Notes: generated by a model not told the origin, from the letters alone. Shown: positions 43,917-54,196, numbered from the stretch's first letter. The stretch is 64,000 nt of DNA from Hymenobacter sp. BT730 (GCF_030542105.1 NZ_JAUOFB010000001.1:1054001-1118000), one strand, 5' to 3'. Translations and numbers: made by a program.

Positions 43917-46900
43917 ATGAAGCACAAGTACTCTAGTGCCCATCGGCAGACTGGCTGGTGGATTATGTTTTGCTGGTTAATGGTGGCAGGAATGCTAGTG
44001 AGCCAGGGGGCGCAGGCGCAGACCTACTCGATGCCAGTATCTGGTACTAGCTCCATTACTGCCTGCGAGGGTACTCTTTATGATGACGGGGGGCCTTCCA
44101 GCAGTCCTAGCTCCAATGCTAACGGCGCTCTGACGATTAACCCTGGGGTTAGTGGTAATAAGATTAAACTGGATTTCACAACCCTCCAGATGTATTACTA
44201 CGATGAGATTACCGTTTATGATGGTACCTCTACGGGGGCGCCGGTAATTGCGGTGTTCAATAGTAACTCTGGTACGGGAACGGTGTATGCTACCAATAGC
44301 ACGGGGGCACTCACTGTAAAATACACTTCCAACTATTACAGCTATGGCTATCAGGGTTTCGCTGCTAATATCAGCTGCGTTACCTCAGTGCCGCTTTCTG
44401 ATCTGTCTATTCAGGGGGCATCGGCTCAGCCTCTTTCTGTAGTGGCAGGCAACTCGATGTATGTAACTTCCTCCATTTATAACATGGGAGGTACTACTGC
44501 TACTTCCAGCAATGTAGGCTACTATCTATCGAAGGATAATGCCTTGGATGCGTCCGATGTGCTGTTGGCTACGTCCACGGGGGGGTATCTGGCGGTGAAT
44601 GCCTCAAGCTACCGCGACCAAAACCTGACCATTCCGCAGAACACTTTGAGTGGTGCTTACTATCTGCTGTTTGTGGCCGATAACCAGAATACGGTGGCTG
44701 AGAGCAATGAGCAGAACAACGTTGTCAGCCTGTCGTTGAACGTGGTGCTGCCTTCCATTGACCTGAGCATTTACTCTGCTTATCTATCGGCCTCTTCCGT
44801 GATGGCAGGTAATTCCGTTTCAATAAGCGGCTATGTGTCGAATCAGGGCAATGCAGTGATAAATTCTGCTGGGGTAGGTTTTTATCTATCTAAAGATGCT
44901 ACGTTGGATGGCAGTGACAAGCTGCTGACGAATTCCAACGTGGGCCCCATTTATGCCAAAGATTACGCGTCGTTTTACCCCTATGCCACTATTCCAACTG
45001 GTACCGCGCCCGGCAGCTATTATGTACTGGTGGTGGCTGACTATCAAAATCAGCTCACCGAGACCAACGAGCAGAATAACGTTTCCGCGCTGGCTCTGAC
45101 GGTGGAGGCCCCCAGTATTGACCTGACGATGCTACAGGCGCAGCTGGGTGCAAGTAAAACGACGGCAGGTAGCCAGATAGGTGCCAGCAGCTACATCTAT
45201 AACCAGGGCAATACGGCGGCCAGCAGCTCTAACGCGGCATTCTATCTGTCATCAGATAACAAGCTGGATGGGCAGGATGTATTATTGGCGGCTATAACCG
45301 GCGGTCAACTGGGTGCTTCCCAGTATAACGACCGTAGTAGCACACTCACGATTCCCGCGGCTACCAAAGCCGGTTCATACTACGTTTTGTTTGCAGCCGA
45401 CTACCAGAATACGGTAGTGGAGACCAATGAGCAGAATAACGTATCTGCTGTGGCTCTTACCATTGAGGACCCTTATGTGGATCTGCTGGCGTATTCCCTA
45501 TCTGCCTCGCCCTATTCAGTAGTAACCGGCAGTAATGTGCAGCTGTATGGCTATGTGTATAACCAAGGGAATACTACCTCGGCGGCTACCAGCGTAGGCT
45601 TCTATTTGTCAAGCAACGCCTCATTTGATGGGAATGACGTGCTACTCGGCAATTCCACGCTAAGCAGCATCAGCGCAACCGCCTACAATAACTACACTAC
45701 GGTAACTACTAATGTGGCCGTACCAACTGGCACCGCTGTGGGTACCTACTACGTACTCATGGTGGCCGACAATAAGAACAGCATTGCGGAAAAGAATGAG
45801 CAGAATAACGTCACCTACACCACTTTATCAGTAGTGCAGCCCAGCGTAGATCTGTACATCTCCGGGGCTGATCTGTCGCGCTACTCGGTAGCGGCCGGCA
45901 GCAACTTTACCAGCTCTTTCTACATTGTCAACCAGGGCAATACCTCAGCTTCCACGAGTAACGCACAGGTCTACCTTTCCAGCAATTCCACCTTTGATAG
46001 TAACGATGTGCTGCTGGTAACCTCCACCGGAGGTGCGTTGGCCGCGTCTGGCTACTCGTACCGTCAGCCTAGTGCTACGGTACCGGCCAACACTACCCCC
46101 GGCAATTATTATGTGCTGCTGGTGGCAGATGCCACCAACCTAGTGAATGAGACCAATGAGCAGAACAACACCACAGCGGTAAGCCAGATTGTTGTAACCG
46201 CACCGTTTAGCGGTGTAGTAGTACCTGCTTCCGGCACCAGTACGCTGACTACCTGCAGTGCAGATATTTACGACAATGGTGGCACGGATGGTTATGCATC
46301 CAGCTCAAACGGGACCCTGATAATTAAGCCAGCTACGGCCGGCGCCAAGCTACAGCTGGCGTTTTCACAACTGTCGCTTAATTCCTATGCCTACCTGACT
46401 GTTTATGATGGGCCAAACACGTCTTACCCGGTGCTGGCTAACTACTCCTACTACAGCACTTCGCCCAGCACCGTGCAGGCTACGAACACCGAAGGAGCGC
46501 TAACGCTGGCTTTCAGCAGCAGCTATTACACCGCTGCCGGCTTCCAGGCCAAAGTAACCTGCATTTTACCTGCCGACCTTACAGTTTCGGGCGCCACGCT
46601 GCAAACCAGCAGCACCACGCCGGGCTCTACGCTTACGGCATCGGCCACGATTACCAATGCTGGCCAGGGCAATGCTACCTATAGCAACCTGGGTTACTAC
46701 CTTTCTACAGACCAGAACTTCAGCGTAAACGACGTGCCCTTGGCTACAGTTAGTGGGGGCACTTTGAACGCCGGCAGCAGCGCCACCCGTGCTGGTACAT
46801 TGTCTATTCCCGCCGGTACCAGCTATGGTTCTTACTACGTTTTGTGCGTTGCCGACCCCGATAAGCAGGAGCCGGAATCAAACGAAAACAACAACGTAGC

Positions 46901-47948
46901 GGTAACTACCCTGAGAATAGGCGATGCTCAGCCGAACCTGATGCTTTCTTCGGCCACGTTGCAGTCCACCTCGGTCGTGAGTGGCGGCAGCGTTACCAGC
47001 AGCGTAGTAGTAAAGAATGATGGCTCCGCCGCGGCAGCATCCAGCACCCTGGGTTATTACCTGTCCACTAATACTACCTGGGAAACCAGTGACGTACTGC
47101 TGCAAACCGTAACCGGCGCCTCCCTGGCTGCTTCCGGTACGGCTACGCGCACCGCTACGCACACCATTCCAACTGGCACCACCGCGGGCAGCTATTATGT
47201 GTTGTTTGTGGCTGATCCAGCTTCAGCTGTAACAGAAAACAGCGAAACCGACAACGTGGCTGCGGTGGCTCTCACCGTTAACTCCCCCGCAGTTACCAAG
47301 CCTGATCTGGCCTTTGTGGCCGCTTCTGGCAGTGTTACACCCGGTAGCGTGGTGGCCGGCAAGAGCATTACGGCCGGTGGCACCATAACCAACCTGGGTA
47401 CGAGCGCCGCAACCAGTGTTCCGCTTACGTTGTATCTCTCGGCTGATAATAAGCTGGATGCAGCTGACGTGAAACTGGGTACCGGCACCGGAGCCTCTTT
47501 AACCAATGGCGTGACGCGTGCACAGCAAATTACGGCCACTGTGCCGGCTACCACCACAGCCGGTAGCTATTATGTGTTGTTGATGCTGGATGCAGAGACG
47601 GTTTTATCAGAAACCAGCCGAACCAACAATCTATATAGCCTGCCGCTCACGGTTACGGTAGCCACCGCTCAGCGTGAGCAAACGGCCGGCCTGACGATTA
47701 ACGTATACCCGAACCCTACGCATTCTGCTCCCATTACCGTACATATGGATGGCGTGAGCACCACTAAGGGCGCAGCTACACTTACTCTGTATAACAGTTT
47801 GGGACAGCAGGTAGCGCAGCAAGTAGTACGTCGCCCCGGCGGCGGTGCTAAAGCGGAGTTCGAGGCCCATCAGCTAGCGCAGGGTGTTTATATGCTGCAC
47901 ATTACTGGTGAGCAGCTGCACGTAGTACGCCGCGTGGTGGTCGATTAA
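43917..47948 (+). CDS. Giant secreted CARDB-repeat protein with T9SS sorting domain
   Basis: This 1343-residue protein has a signal peptide (about 1-35, ending GAQAQT) and a CUB-like domain (DGGPSSS, ITVYDGTSTGAPVIA). Five CARDB-type repeats of about 125 residues follow, then a second CUB-like domain (YDNGGTDGY, LTVYDGPNTSYPVLA) and three more CARDB repeats. Each repeat carries YYLSxDxxxDxxDVLL and GxYYVLxVADxxNxVxExNEQNNV. The end (LTINVYPNPTHSAPI and QGVYMLHI) is a type A T9SS sorting domain. It is probably a cell-surface or secreted adhesin or matrix protein; its partner is unknown. Confidence 0.88.
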   Translation: MKHKYSSAHRQTGWWIMFCWLMVAGMLVSQGAQAQTYSMPVSGTSSITACEGTLYDDGGPSSSPSSNANGALTINPGVSGNKIKLDFTTLQMYYYDEITVYDGTSTGAPVIAVFNSNSGTGTVYATNSTGALTVKYTSNYYSYGYQGFAANISCVTSVPLSDLSIQGASAQPLSVVAGNSMYVTSSIYNMGGTTATSSNVGYYLSKDNALDASDVLLATSTGGYLAVNASSYRDQNLTIPQNTLSGAYYLLFVADNQNTVAESNEQNNVVSLSLNVVLPSIDLSIYSAYLSASSVMAGNSVSISGYVSNQGNAVINSAGVGFYLSKDATLDGSDKLLTNSNVGPIYAKDYASFYPYATIPTGTAPGSYYVLVVADYQNQLTETNEQNNVSALALTVEAPSIDLTMLQAQLGASKTTAGSQIGASSYIYNQGNTAASSSNAAFYLSSDNKLDGQDVLLAAITGGQLGASQYNDRSSTLTIPAATKAGSYYVLFAADYQNTVVETNEQNNVSAVALTIEDPYVDLLAYSLSASPYSVVTGSNVQLYGYVYNQGNTTSAATSVGFYLSSNASFDGNDVLLGNSTLSSISATAYNNYTTVTTNVAVPTGTAVGTYYVLMVADNKNSIAEKNEQNNVTYTTLSVVQPSVDLYISGADLSRYSVAAGSNFTSSFYIVNQGNTSASTSNAQVYLSSNSTFDSNDVLLVTSTGGALAASGYSYRQPSATVPANTTPGNYYVLLVADATNLVNETNEQNNTTAVSQIVVTAPFSGVVVPASGTSTLTTCSADIYDNGGTDGYASSSNGTLIIKPATAGAKLQLAFSQLSLNSYAYLTVYDGPNTSYPVLANYSYYSTSPSTVQATNTEGALTLAFSSSYYTAAGFQAKVTCILPADLTVSGATLQTSSTTPGSTLTASATITNAGQGNATYSNLGYYLSTDQNFSVNDVPLATVSGGTLNAGSSATRAGTLSIPAGTSYGSYYVLCVADPDKQEPESNENNNVAVTTLRIGDAQPNLMLSSATLQSTSVVSGGSVTSSVVVKNDGSAAAASSTLGYYLSTNTTWETSDVLLQTVTGASLAASGTATRTATHTIPTGTTAGSYYVLFVADPASAVTENSETDNVAAVALTVNSPAVTKPDLAFVAASGSVTPGSVVAGKSITAGGTITNLGTSAATSVPLTLYLSADNKLDAADVKLGTGTGASLTNGVTRAQQITATVPATTTAGSYYVLLMLDAETVLSETSRTNNLYSLPLTVTVATAQREQTAGLTINVYPNPTHSAPITVHMDGVSTTKGAATLTLYNSLGQQVAQQVVRRPGGGAKAEFEAHQLAQGVYMLHITGEQLHVVRRVVVD

Positions 47949-47969
47949 CTTTCGAGTAATACCATCCGC

Positions 47970-48021
47970 ATCGGCGGCACTTGGGTAGGCGTAAGCCACC
48001 GGAGTGCCGCCGATTTATTTA
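47970..48021 (+). terminator. Terminator after the CARDB gene
   Basis: ATCGGCGGCACT (47970-47981) pairs perfectly with AGTGCCGCCGAT (48003-48014), followed by TTATTTA. Confidence 0.75.
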
Positions 48022-48082
48022 AAAGCTAAATGAGTACTTCTGAAGCGGTTTGTGTTAGAAGGAATCCCCTTAAAACCTGCTG

Positions 48083-48529
48083 ATGAGAATTCGCCATTTT
48101 CTGCTTTGTATTGGTCTGATGCTCGGTTCAACCGGGGCTGCAGTGGCCGGCCCACCCTCCCAGATGCAGGTGGCGCGGCAGTTTTTGCTGGCCGTGCTAA
48201 GAGCAGATTATACTGCGGCCTATGGTTTATTGGCCCCGGAGGTAACCCAGGCCGTTTCACGCACGCAGTTTCAGGCAGCAGCCCGTTCTCTGCAGCAGGC
48301 AGGCCAGCAGTATCAGCCTGCCTTTGAGCTGTACAAGTTCGGTCTGCGCCTGGGCGAAGGCGACGATGTGCGACGCTTTTATGCATTTACCTTTAAAGCC
48401 GATACACTGAACGCCGCACCACACGTCCAATTGGATGTAACGTTTCGGGATTCAGCAGCTACCCGAGTATTGTTTTTTGGGTTGATGCCGATAAAGCAGC
48501 CTGCGCCTGTACCAGCTGCAAGGCACTAG
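48083..48529 (+). CDS. Small secreted protein of unknown function
   Basis: This 148-residue protein has a clear signal peptide (MRIRHFLLCIGLMLGSTGAAVAG, cleavage near residue 22). The mature part resembles small NTF2-like/DUF3887-like proteins: QVARQFLLAVLRADYTAAYGLL at the start, then alternating strands (FELYKFGLRLGEG, HVQLDVTFRD). I do not recognise a precise family. Its stop overlaps the end of anmK on the other strand by 4 bases. Confidence 0.7.
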   Translation: MRIRHFLLCIGLMLGSTGAAVAGPPSQMQVARQFLLAVLRADYTAAYGLLAPEVTQAVSRTQFQAAARSLQQAGQQYQPAFELYKFGLRLGEGDDVRRFYAFTFKADTLNAAPHVQLDVTFRDSAATRVLFFGLMPIKQPAPVPAARH

Positions 48530-49728
48530 CCCGGAAGGGAAATTTTTCCGAGCGACACGGCCGGCACTGCCTGAGAACCCGCTCCAATGATGCGGGCCTC
48601 ACCGGCCAGGGTTTCGTTGGCCAGCGTAGCAAACAGCACAGCTTCTTTAGCATCAGGCAGGAAACCCAGTTCGGCGGTAGAACAAAGTTGGCAGTGGGGG
48701 AGCCGGGCCTGAATGGCTGCTAAGAGGACAGGGTTATGCAATCCACCGCCACTGATATAAATTGGCAATGAGGGTTCTGGACCCAGTTGCTGCCGCACGG
48801 CGCGGGCTATTCCTTCTGCGCTCAGAGCTACCAGCGTAGCCAGAACATGAATAGGGGCGAGATGCTGCGTATGACTACGCTCCTGTGCGGCCTGCAGGTA
48901 AGCCAGGCTGAATAGCTCAGGGCCGGTGGTTTTGGGCAACGAAGCCTGAAAGAAGGGATGTTTCAGCAATTCCGATAAGAGCTCCTGCTGCACCGTACCC
49001 TGTGCCGCCAGTGCGCCATGTTCATCGTAGCTACGGCCGGGGTAGTGCTGCCGCACTATAGCATCCAGCAAGGTGTTCGCCGGGCCAGTGTCGGTGCTGA
49101 ACACGGCAGTGGCATCAAGCGAGCCGGGTAAATAAGTGAAGTTGGCAATGCCACCCAGGTTTAGCAGCAGCCGGTCTTCGCCGGGTTGGGAGAAGAGCAG
49201 ATAGTCACCGTACACGGCTAGGGGGGCTCCTTCGCCTCCCGCGGCCACATGCTTCTGCCGAAAATCACTGATTGTCAGAATGCCCGTGCGCACCGCCAGG
49301 TGGTCGGCGTCGCCGAGCTGCAGGGTAGCGTTGGGCCACTTCAAAAGCTGATGTTGGTGCCGTGGAGCATGGAATACGGTTTGGCCGTGGCTGGCAATCA
49401 GGTCTACCTCTTCTGGGGGGACCTGCCAGCGTTGCAGGCATTGCAGCACCAGTTCACCATGCAGATTGCCTAGCCAGGCGTGTAGGAGCGTGAGATGCTG
49501 CAAATTGACCTGCTGCCGGGCAAACACCTGCTGAATGCGCTGGCGGGTATCAGCCGAGTACGGCACTGTAGCAAACTGCTCCACCACTACCTGCGTAGCG
49601 GGCCCAGTACCGGTAAAACGGCATAGCGCTACATCCAAGCCATCCAACGAAGTACCCGACATCAGCCCCACAATGCGCCTGGATGGTTGCTGGGCCAGGC
49701 GACAGAGATGAGCAAGCTGGGTGTTCAT
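48526..49728 (-). CDS. anmK: Anhydro-N-acetylmuramic acid kinase
   Basis: This 400-residue protein phosphorylates and opens 1,6-anhydroMurNAc, recycling murein fragments to MurNAc-6-phosphate. It has the ASKHA phosphate motif VGLMSGTSLDGLDVAL (about residues 20-35), IASHGQTVFHAP, LGGIANFTYLP and DTGPANTLLDA, and ISGGGLHNPVLL near the end. Start at ATG 49728 (MNTQLAHLCRL); 25 more codons upstream lie in an inverted repeat and are rejected. HscA-like gene precedes it on the same strand. Confidence 0.93.
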   Translation of the reverse strand: MNTQLAHLCRLAQQPSRRIVGLMSGTSLDGLDVALCRFTGTGPATQVVVEQFATVPYSADTRQRIQQVFARQQVNLQHLTLLHAWLGNLHGELVLQCLQRWQVPPEEVDLIASHGQTVFHAPRHQHQLLKWPNATLQLGDADHLAVRTGILTISDFRQKHVAAGGEGAPLAVYGDYLLFSQPGEDRLLLNLGGIANFTYLPGSLDATAVFSTDTGPANTLLDAIVRQHYPGRSYDEHGALAAQGTVQQELLSELLKHPFFQASLPKTTGPELFSLAYLQAAQERSHTQHLAPIHVLATLVALSAEGIARAVRQQLGPEPSLPIYISGGGLHNPVLLAAIQARLPHCQLCSTAELGFLPDAKEAVLFATLANETLAGEARIIGAGSQAVPAVSLGKISLPG

Positions 49729-49758
49729 GCAGAATGGTGGGAAGTGTAGATAAAAGTT

Positions 49759-49802
49759 GTCATGCAGAGCGGAAGAAGCATTTTCTTCCGCTCTACATGA
49801 CA
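49759..49802. repeat. GTCATG-type inverted repeat upstream of anmK
   Basis: TTGTCATGCAGAGCGGAAGA (from 49757) mirrors TTCTTCCGCTCTACATGACA (to 49802), with one mismatch. Its left arm resembles the string at 61057 (GTCATGTTGAGTGCAGTGGA). It may be a dispersed repeat. Confidence 0.6.
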
Positions 49803-49818
49803 AAGTAGAGAAAACTCA

Positions 49819-51681
49819 TTACTCAATCTTCTTACCCGCCATGGCCTGCTTGATGGAGATATTCATCACCCGCTCAGCAAAGGGGCGCGTCAATTCCTCC
49901 AGCTCGTCTACGGCTTTCAGAATAGTGTCCTTGGTGTTGGTCGCCAGAGATTCCCGCAGCCGCTCGGTGGCGGCGGCTGTCTCGGTAATCTCATCCTCGG
50001 TGAGATGGAGGGAGTTTTTCTCCACGAAACGCTCTACCTGATAGAGCATTTGTTCCGCCACGGTGCGGGCCTCAATCACCATGCGCGCCGCCACGTCCTC
50101 GCGGGCGTGGGTGAGGGAGTCCATCAGCATTTGCTCCACCTGCTCATCAGTAAGGCCGTATTGGGGCTTGATTTCTACTGCCTGGCGGGTATTGGAGCGC
50201 AGTTCAACGGCTTCCACTTTCAGAATGCCATCGGCATTCAGAATGAAGTTGACATCTACTTTGGGCAAGCCGGCGGGCATTGCGGGAATCCCGCGCAAGT
50301 CAAATTCGGCCAGCTTACGGTTTTCTTTTACCAAATCCCGCTCGCCCTGATACACGGAGATTTTCAGGTTTACCTGCCCATCCACGCTAGTGGTATACTG
50401 GCGGCCGGCTTTGGTGGGAATTTTAGAGTTGCGGGGAATGATGGGGTCCATCAGGCCGCCCAGCGTTTCAATGCCGAGGGTAAGCGGCGTGACGTCCAGC
50501 AGCAACACGTCGCGGCGGTTGCCGGCCAGAATATCAGCCTGAATAGCAGCTCCCAGCGCCACTACCTCGTCGGGGTTCAAGGTGTTGTTGGCCGGCTGCT
50601 GGAAGAACTCGGAAACGGAATCATACACCAATGGCACCCGGGTAGAGCCGCCAACCAGCAGCACCGCGTCAAGGTCCTGGGGCGTCAGCTTAGCATCAGC
50701 CAGGGCCTGACGGCAGGAAGTAATCGTGCGCTCCACCAATGGGCGAATCAACTCATTGAACTCGGTCCTGGTGAGGCGCAGAACCAAGTTCTCGGTGAAA
50801 TTGGCCCCGAAGTCATCGTCCTTGCTGAGGTAGCGCTTTGCCGCTTCGGCCAGCAGGCGCAACTCCTGCTGCAGGGGCACATTGTTGGCCAGCAGGCTGT
50901 TGAGATTGTGCTGGGCCGTCCAGTGGTTGATGATGGCCCGGTCCAGGTCGTCGCCACCCAGGTAGGTGTCGCCGTTGGTGCTGAGAACTTCAAAAATGCC
51001 CTGCTGAATGCGTAGGATGCTGACATCAAAGGTGCCACCCCCCAGGTCGTAAACCGCCACGGTTTTTTCTTCATCAGGCGAAAGGCCGATGCCGTAGGCC
51101 AATGCGGCCGCCGTGGGCTCGTTTACAATACGCAGCACTTCCAGCCCAGCCAGGCGGCCAGCGTCGCGGGTAGCCTGGCGCTGAGAATCGTTGAAGTAGG
51201 CGGGAACAGTGATGACGGCTTTGTTCACGGGCGTTTTCAGCGCGTGCTCAGCCCGGGCCCGCAGCTCTTTCAGAATCTCGGCCGACAGCTCAATAGGCGA
51301 GTAGAACCGGTCGCCCACCCGGATTTTCACCATGCCTTCAGAGTTGTCATCAATCACCTTATAGCCCAGGTCCTGTGCATGTTCTCCCAAGTCGCGGTAT
51401 GACTTGCCCAGCAGGCGCTTCACCGAGTAAATGGTGTTTTGCGGATCAGTAAGCAAGTATTCCTTGGCCTCGGTGCCCACAATAGGCGTTTCCCCGCCTT
51501 GGGGGAAGTACACCACAGAAGGGACGATGGTGCCCCGGCCCAGATCATTGATGGCCACCGGCTGGCGGGTTTCCGGGTGAATGTAGGCTACCAGCGAGTT
51601 GGTGGTGCCCAAATCAATCCCAACGATAATTTCTTCCTGCTGCAGGCTCCCGGTGGAGAGGTTAATTGCGACTTTAGCCAT
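49819..51681 (-). CDS. hscA: Hsp70-family chaperone, HscA-like
   Basis: This 620-residue protein starts at ATG 51681. The ATPase domain shows [11 protein letters not shown] (about 20-30), [28 protein letters not shown] and [15 protein letters not shown]. The substrate domain has [14 protein letters not shown]. The lid begins with [16 protein letters not shown], a PxYGLTD segment typical of HscA rather than DnaK. HscA helps move Fe-S clusters from IscU. No isc genes are nearby, so the family subtype is less sure than the Hsp70 call. Confidence 0.85.
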   Translation of the reverse strand: MAKVAINLSTGSLQQEEIIVGIDLGTTNSLVAYIHPETRQPVAINDLGRGTIVPSVVYFPQGGETPIVGTEAKEYLLTDPQNTIYSVKRLLGKSYRDLGEHAQDLGYKVIDDNSEGMVKIRVGDRFYSPIELSAEILKELRARAEHALKTPVNKAVITVPAYFNDSQRQATRDAGRLAGLEVLRIVNEPTAAALAYGIGLSPDEEKTVAVYDLGGGTFDVSILRIQQGIFEVLSTNGDTYLGGDDLDRAIINHWTAQHNLNSLLANNVPLQQELRLLAEAAKRYLSKDDDFGANFTENLVLRLTRTEFNELIRPLVERTITSCRQALADAKLTPQDLDAVLLVGGSTRVPLVYDSVSEFFQQPANNTLNPDEVVALGAAIQADILAGNRRDVLLLDVTPLTLGIETLGGLMDPIIPRNSKIPTKAGRQYTTSVDGQVNLKISVYQGERDLVKENRKLAEFDLRGIPAMPAGLPKVDVNFILNADGILKVEAVELRSNTRQAVEIKPQYGLTDEQVEQMLMDSLTHAREDVAARMVIEARTVAEQMLYQVERFVEKNSLHLTEDEITETAAATERLRESLATNTKDTILKAVDELEELTRPFAERVMNISIKQAMAGKKIE

Positions 51682-52073
51682 AAGGTGCGACGCGCCCAAA
51701 CCGGGCGCAAGCGAAACGGGGGTGAAAAATCAGGTAGCTGATAAACCGCTTCGGGGCCACAAAAGTAACGAAGAAATAAGCGGCATGCCCGGGTGCCAGT
51801 AGGAAATGGTGAGGATGGGAATAACCAAATTATGTATAGAAATAAGCCAGTATACACAATCCGCTATTTCATAGGGTTACGTACATACTTTATCCTCGCA
51901 TATCTATATAACTGGCTCTTCCTGAGGTTGTAAATCTCTAAAGTCTTTGGTGTGTTACCCGTGTTTTCTGGGTAGCGCTACTCTTGCTTGTTCCGGTCGG
52001 TGTTTGCTGCTTTTCTATCTGAATAGCCGACGGATGATGTTTTTCTTTTTCTCCTTCTAACCCTACTGTAGTT
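51682..52073. other. Divergent gene-free region between hscA and the DUF4331 gene
   Basis: In these 392 bases no gene was seen. The middle (about 51820-51930) is AT-rich. Apart from the minus-strand box at 51760-51767 I see no exact TAnnTTTG promoter; TCTTTGG near 51943 and TACTTTAT near 51887 are imperfect plus-strand candidates. Confidence 0.5.
51760..51767 (-). promoter_or_regulatory. -7 box of the hscA promoter
   Basis: CAAAAGTA reads TACTTTTG on the minus strand, matching TAnnTTTG, and lies about 80 bases upstream of the hscA start. No TTTG at -33. Confidence 0.5.
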
Positions 52074-54158
52074 ATGAACAAGATTACTCGTCCGATTTTT
52101 TCATTTGCCTTACTAGCGGCCGGGGCGGTAAGCCTGGCAGTATGGAGTGGGCAAACGACCACGCTGGAAGCATCCAGCCACCGGGAAGCACCACTGATTG
52201 CCGATGACCCCTTGGCGGACAACACGGATTTATACGCCTTCCGGAGTCCTAACGCGCCCGAAACGGTTACTATAATTGCCAACTACATTCCGTTAGAGCT
52301 TCCGCAGGGTGGGCCAAACTATAACACATTTGGAGAGAATGTGCGCTACGAGATTCACATCAAGAACAAAACCACAACCACGGGCGACGACATTACCTAC
52401 CGGTTCACCTTCACCCGCACAAACGAAGACCCAACTACTTTCTTCAATATTCGACTGGGCAAGCAAAATCTCAAAACCACCTATAAGTGTGAGATGAGCA
52501 AAGGCGGTGCCGCGTTTACTACGGTGGTAGCAGCAGGTGTAGTGCCGCCCACCAACATTGGGCCGCGCTCCATTGAAAATGCTACCGTAGGTCTGGGTAA
52601 ACCCTATAATACCTTAATGCAGGATGCCATTGAGGAAGTAGGGGGGACCAAGATTTTCTGCGGCCCGGTAGACGACCCCTTCTTTGCTGACTTAGGGGGA
52701 ATTTTTGATGTGGGTGGTATTCGGAGCGCCTCCGGTGCCCGCGACGGTCTGGCTCGCAAAAACACCCATGCCATTGTGCTGCAAATTCCTATTAAAGACT
52801 TGCAGAAGGATGGTAAAGCAGCAACTGAGGCCAAGAATATTCTGGATTCAGACTTCATCATTGGCGTATGGGCTTCGGCCAGCCGACCCAAGCTGCGCAC
52901 CCTAAACGCTGATGGCACGCAAACACACTCCGGCGACTGGGTGCAGGTATCGCGCCTGGGTATGCCGCTGACCAACGAAGTCATTCAGCCCATTGGCCAG
53001 AAAGACCATTGGAACGCGCTGACTCCTTATAATGAGGAAAAAGCAACGGAAGAAAACCTGGTAAACCCCGAGCTGGCGCTGTACATGGATGACAGCCAGT
53101 TTGGGGGCGCGGTGCCCGGCCTGAGCGCCCTGCGTATCCAAACTTCCTCTTTGCAGTCATTTGACTTCCGGAACACGAAAAATGGGGTTTCCGGCCTGCT
53201 GGGCAATGCCGCTACGGCTAATACAGCCTTTGCGAAGGCCGCGGATGGCGGCTTTGGCGAATACCTGCTGCGTGCGGGCAAACCCCGCTCGGTAGATATC
53301 CTGCCTATCTTCCATACCGGTGTGCCCAATCTGCCTCCATATCAGTTGGCCACCGGGAAACCTGCTCGCAGCCCCCTTTCCCCCGGCAAGCCGTTTATCA
53401 ACAACTTCCTTCCTAACACGGGTACCAACACCACGGGTGGCGATATGCTGCGGTTGAATATGGCGGTGCCTGTTACGGCGCGTAACTCAGCCGATTTCAG
53501 CTCAGAAGGATTGCTGTCGGCCGCAGTGCTGGGGCTTACTGATGCCCGCTTCAACAAAGACCTTTCCTTGCAGAGTATTCCGAACATGGACGGCTTCCCG
53601 AATGGCCGCCGCCTGGAAGATGATGTGGTACGTATTGAGCTGCAGGCAGTTGGAGGCGTTGCGCTGGCCGCTATTGGTCTGTTCTATGATGACTACACGG
53701 CTACGGCAACCAACCCGGTAACGCCGGATCTGTTGAGCGTGCTGGGCTTCACCACGGGTGTCGAAAAAAATGACACTACTTTCAAAACAGCCTATCCCTA
53801 CCTGCAAACGCCATGGCGTGGTACTTCCGTGAGTAGCGACGTAGTAACCGCTCTTTTGCCGCGTAGCCCAGGGTTAAATATGCAGACCCCCCTCATGGCT
53901 CTGGCCCAGAACTATCCAAATCCCTTCAGCGGCCAAACTACGTTCCTCTACAAAGTAACCGTGAAAGCCCCCGTAACGCTGTATATCAGTGACCTGGCAG
54001 GGCGGCGTGTGGCTACTCTGTTGAAAGAAGAAGTGCGCAAACCCGGCACCTATGAACTGAAATGGAATGCTTCCTCGCTGAAGAAGGGCCTATACATTGC
54101 TACCATGTCTTCAGGCGGAGAAGTAATTCAATCGGTGAAGCTGTTGCACACGCGCTAA
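52074..54158 (+). CDS. DUF4331 family secreted protein with T9SS sorting domain
   Basis: This 694-residue protein has a signal peptide (residues 1 to about 32). The DUF4331 core opens with SSHREAPLIADDPLADNTDL and YAFRSPNAPETVTIIANYIP, and has QGGPNYNTFGENVRYEIHI; the family is of unknown function. The last roughly 80 residues (LAQNYPNPFSGQTTFLYKV, GRRVATLL, KGLYIATM) are a type A T9SS sorting domain, so it is sent across the outer membrane. It leads a three-gene set with a TPR protein and a HupE/UreJ protein. Confidence 0.88.
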   Translation: MNKITRPIFSFALLAAGAVSLAVWSGQTTTLEASSHREAPLIADDPLADNTDLYAFRSPNAPETVTIIANYIPLELPQGGPNYNTFGENVRYEIHIKNKTTTTGDDITYRFTFTRTNEDPTTFFNIRLGKQNLKTTYKCEMSKGGAAFTTVVAAGVVPPTNIGPRSIENATVGLGKPYNTLMQDAIEEVGGTKIFCGPVDDPFFADLGGIFDVGGIRSASGARDGLARKNTHAIVLQIPIKDLQKDGKAATEAKNILDSDFIIGVWASASRPKLRTLNADGTQTHSGDWVQVSRLGMPLTNEVIQPIGQKDHWNALTPYNEEKATEENLVNPELALYMDDSQFGGAVPGLSALRIQTSSLQSFDFRNTKNGVSGLLGNAATANTAFAKAADGGFGEYLLRAGKPRSVDILPIFHTGVPNLPPYQLATGKPARSPLSPGKPFINNFLPNTGTNTTGGDMLRLNMAVPVTARNSADFSSEGLLSAAVLGLTDARFNKDLSLQSIPNMDGFPNGRRLEDDVVRIELQAVGGVALAAIGLFYDDYTATATNPVTPDLLSVLGFTTGVEKNDTTFKTAYPYLQTPWRGTSVSSDVVTALLPRSPGLNMQTPLMALAQNYPNPFSGQTTFLYKVTVKAPVTLYISDLAGRRVATLLKEEVRKPGTYELKWNASSLKKGLYIATMSSGGEVIQSVKLLHTR

Positions 54159-54196
54159 GCGAGGTAGGCTCAGCCACATATTCATATTGCCAAAAG

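Noticed and set aside
44400-47300. Repeats every roughly 370-390 bases as a tandem DNA repeat or CRISPR array
   Set aside because: They encode CARDB protein repeats in one open frame. DNA identity is low except at the NEQNN codons.
48015-48386. 123-codon minus-strand frame opposite the small secreted protein
   Set aside because: The plus-strand frame has a signal peptide and a plausible fold. The antisense frame does not.
50005-51015. Plus-strand frame of 336 codons opposite hscA
   Set aside because: hscA is complete on the other strand with all Hsp70 motifs. The antisense product has no recognisable domain.
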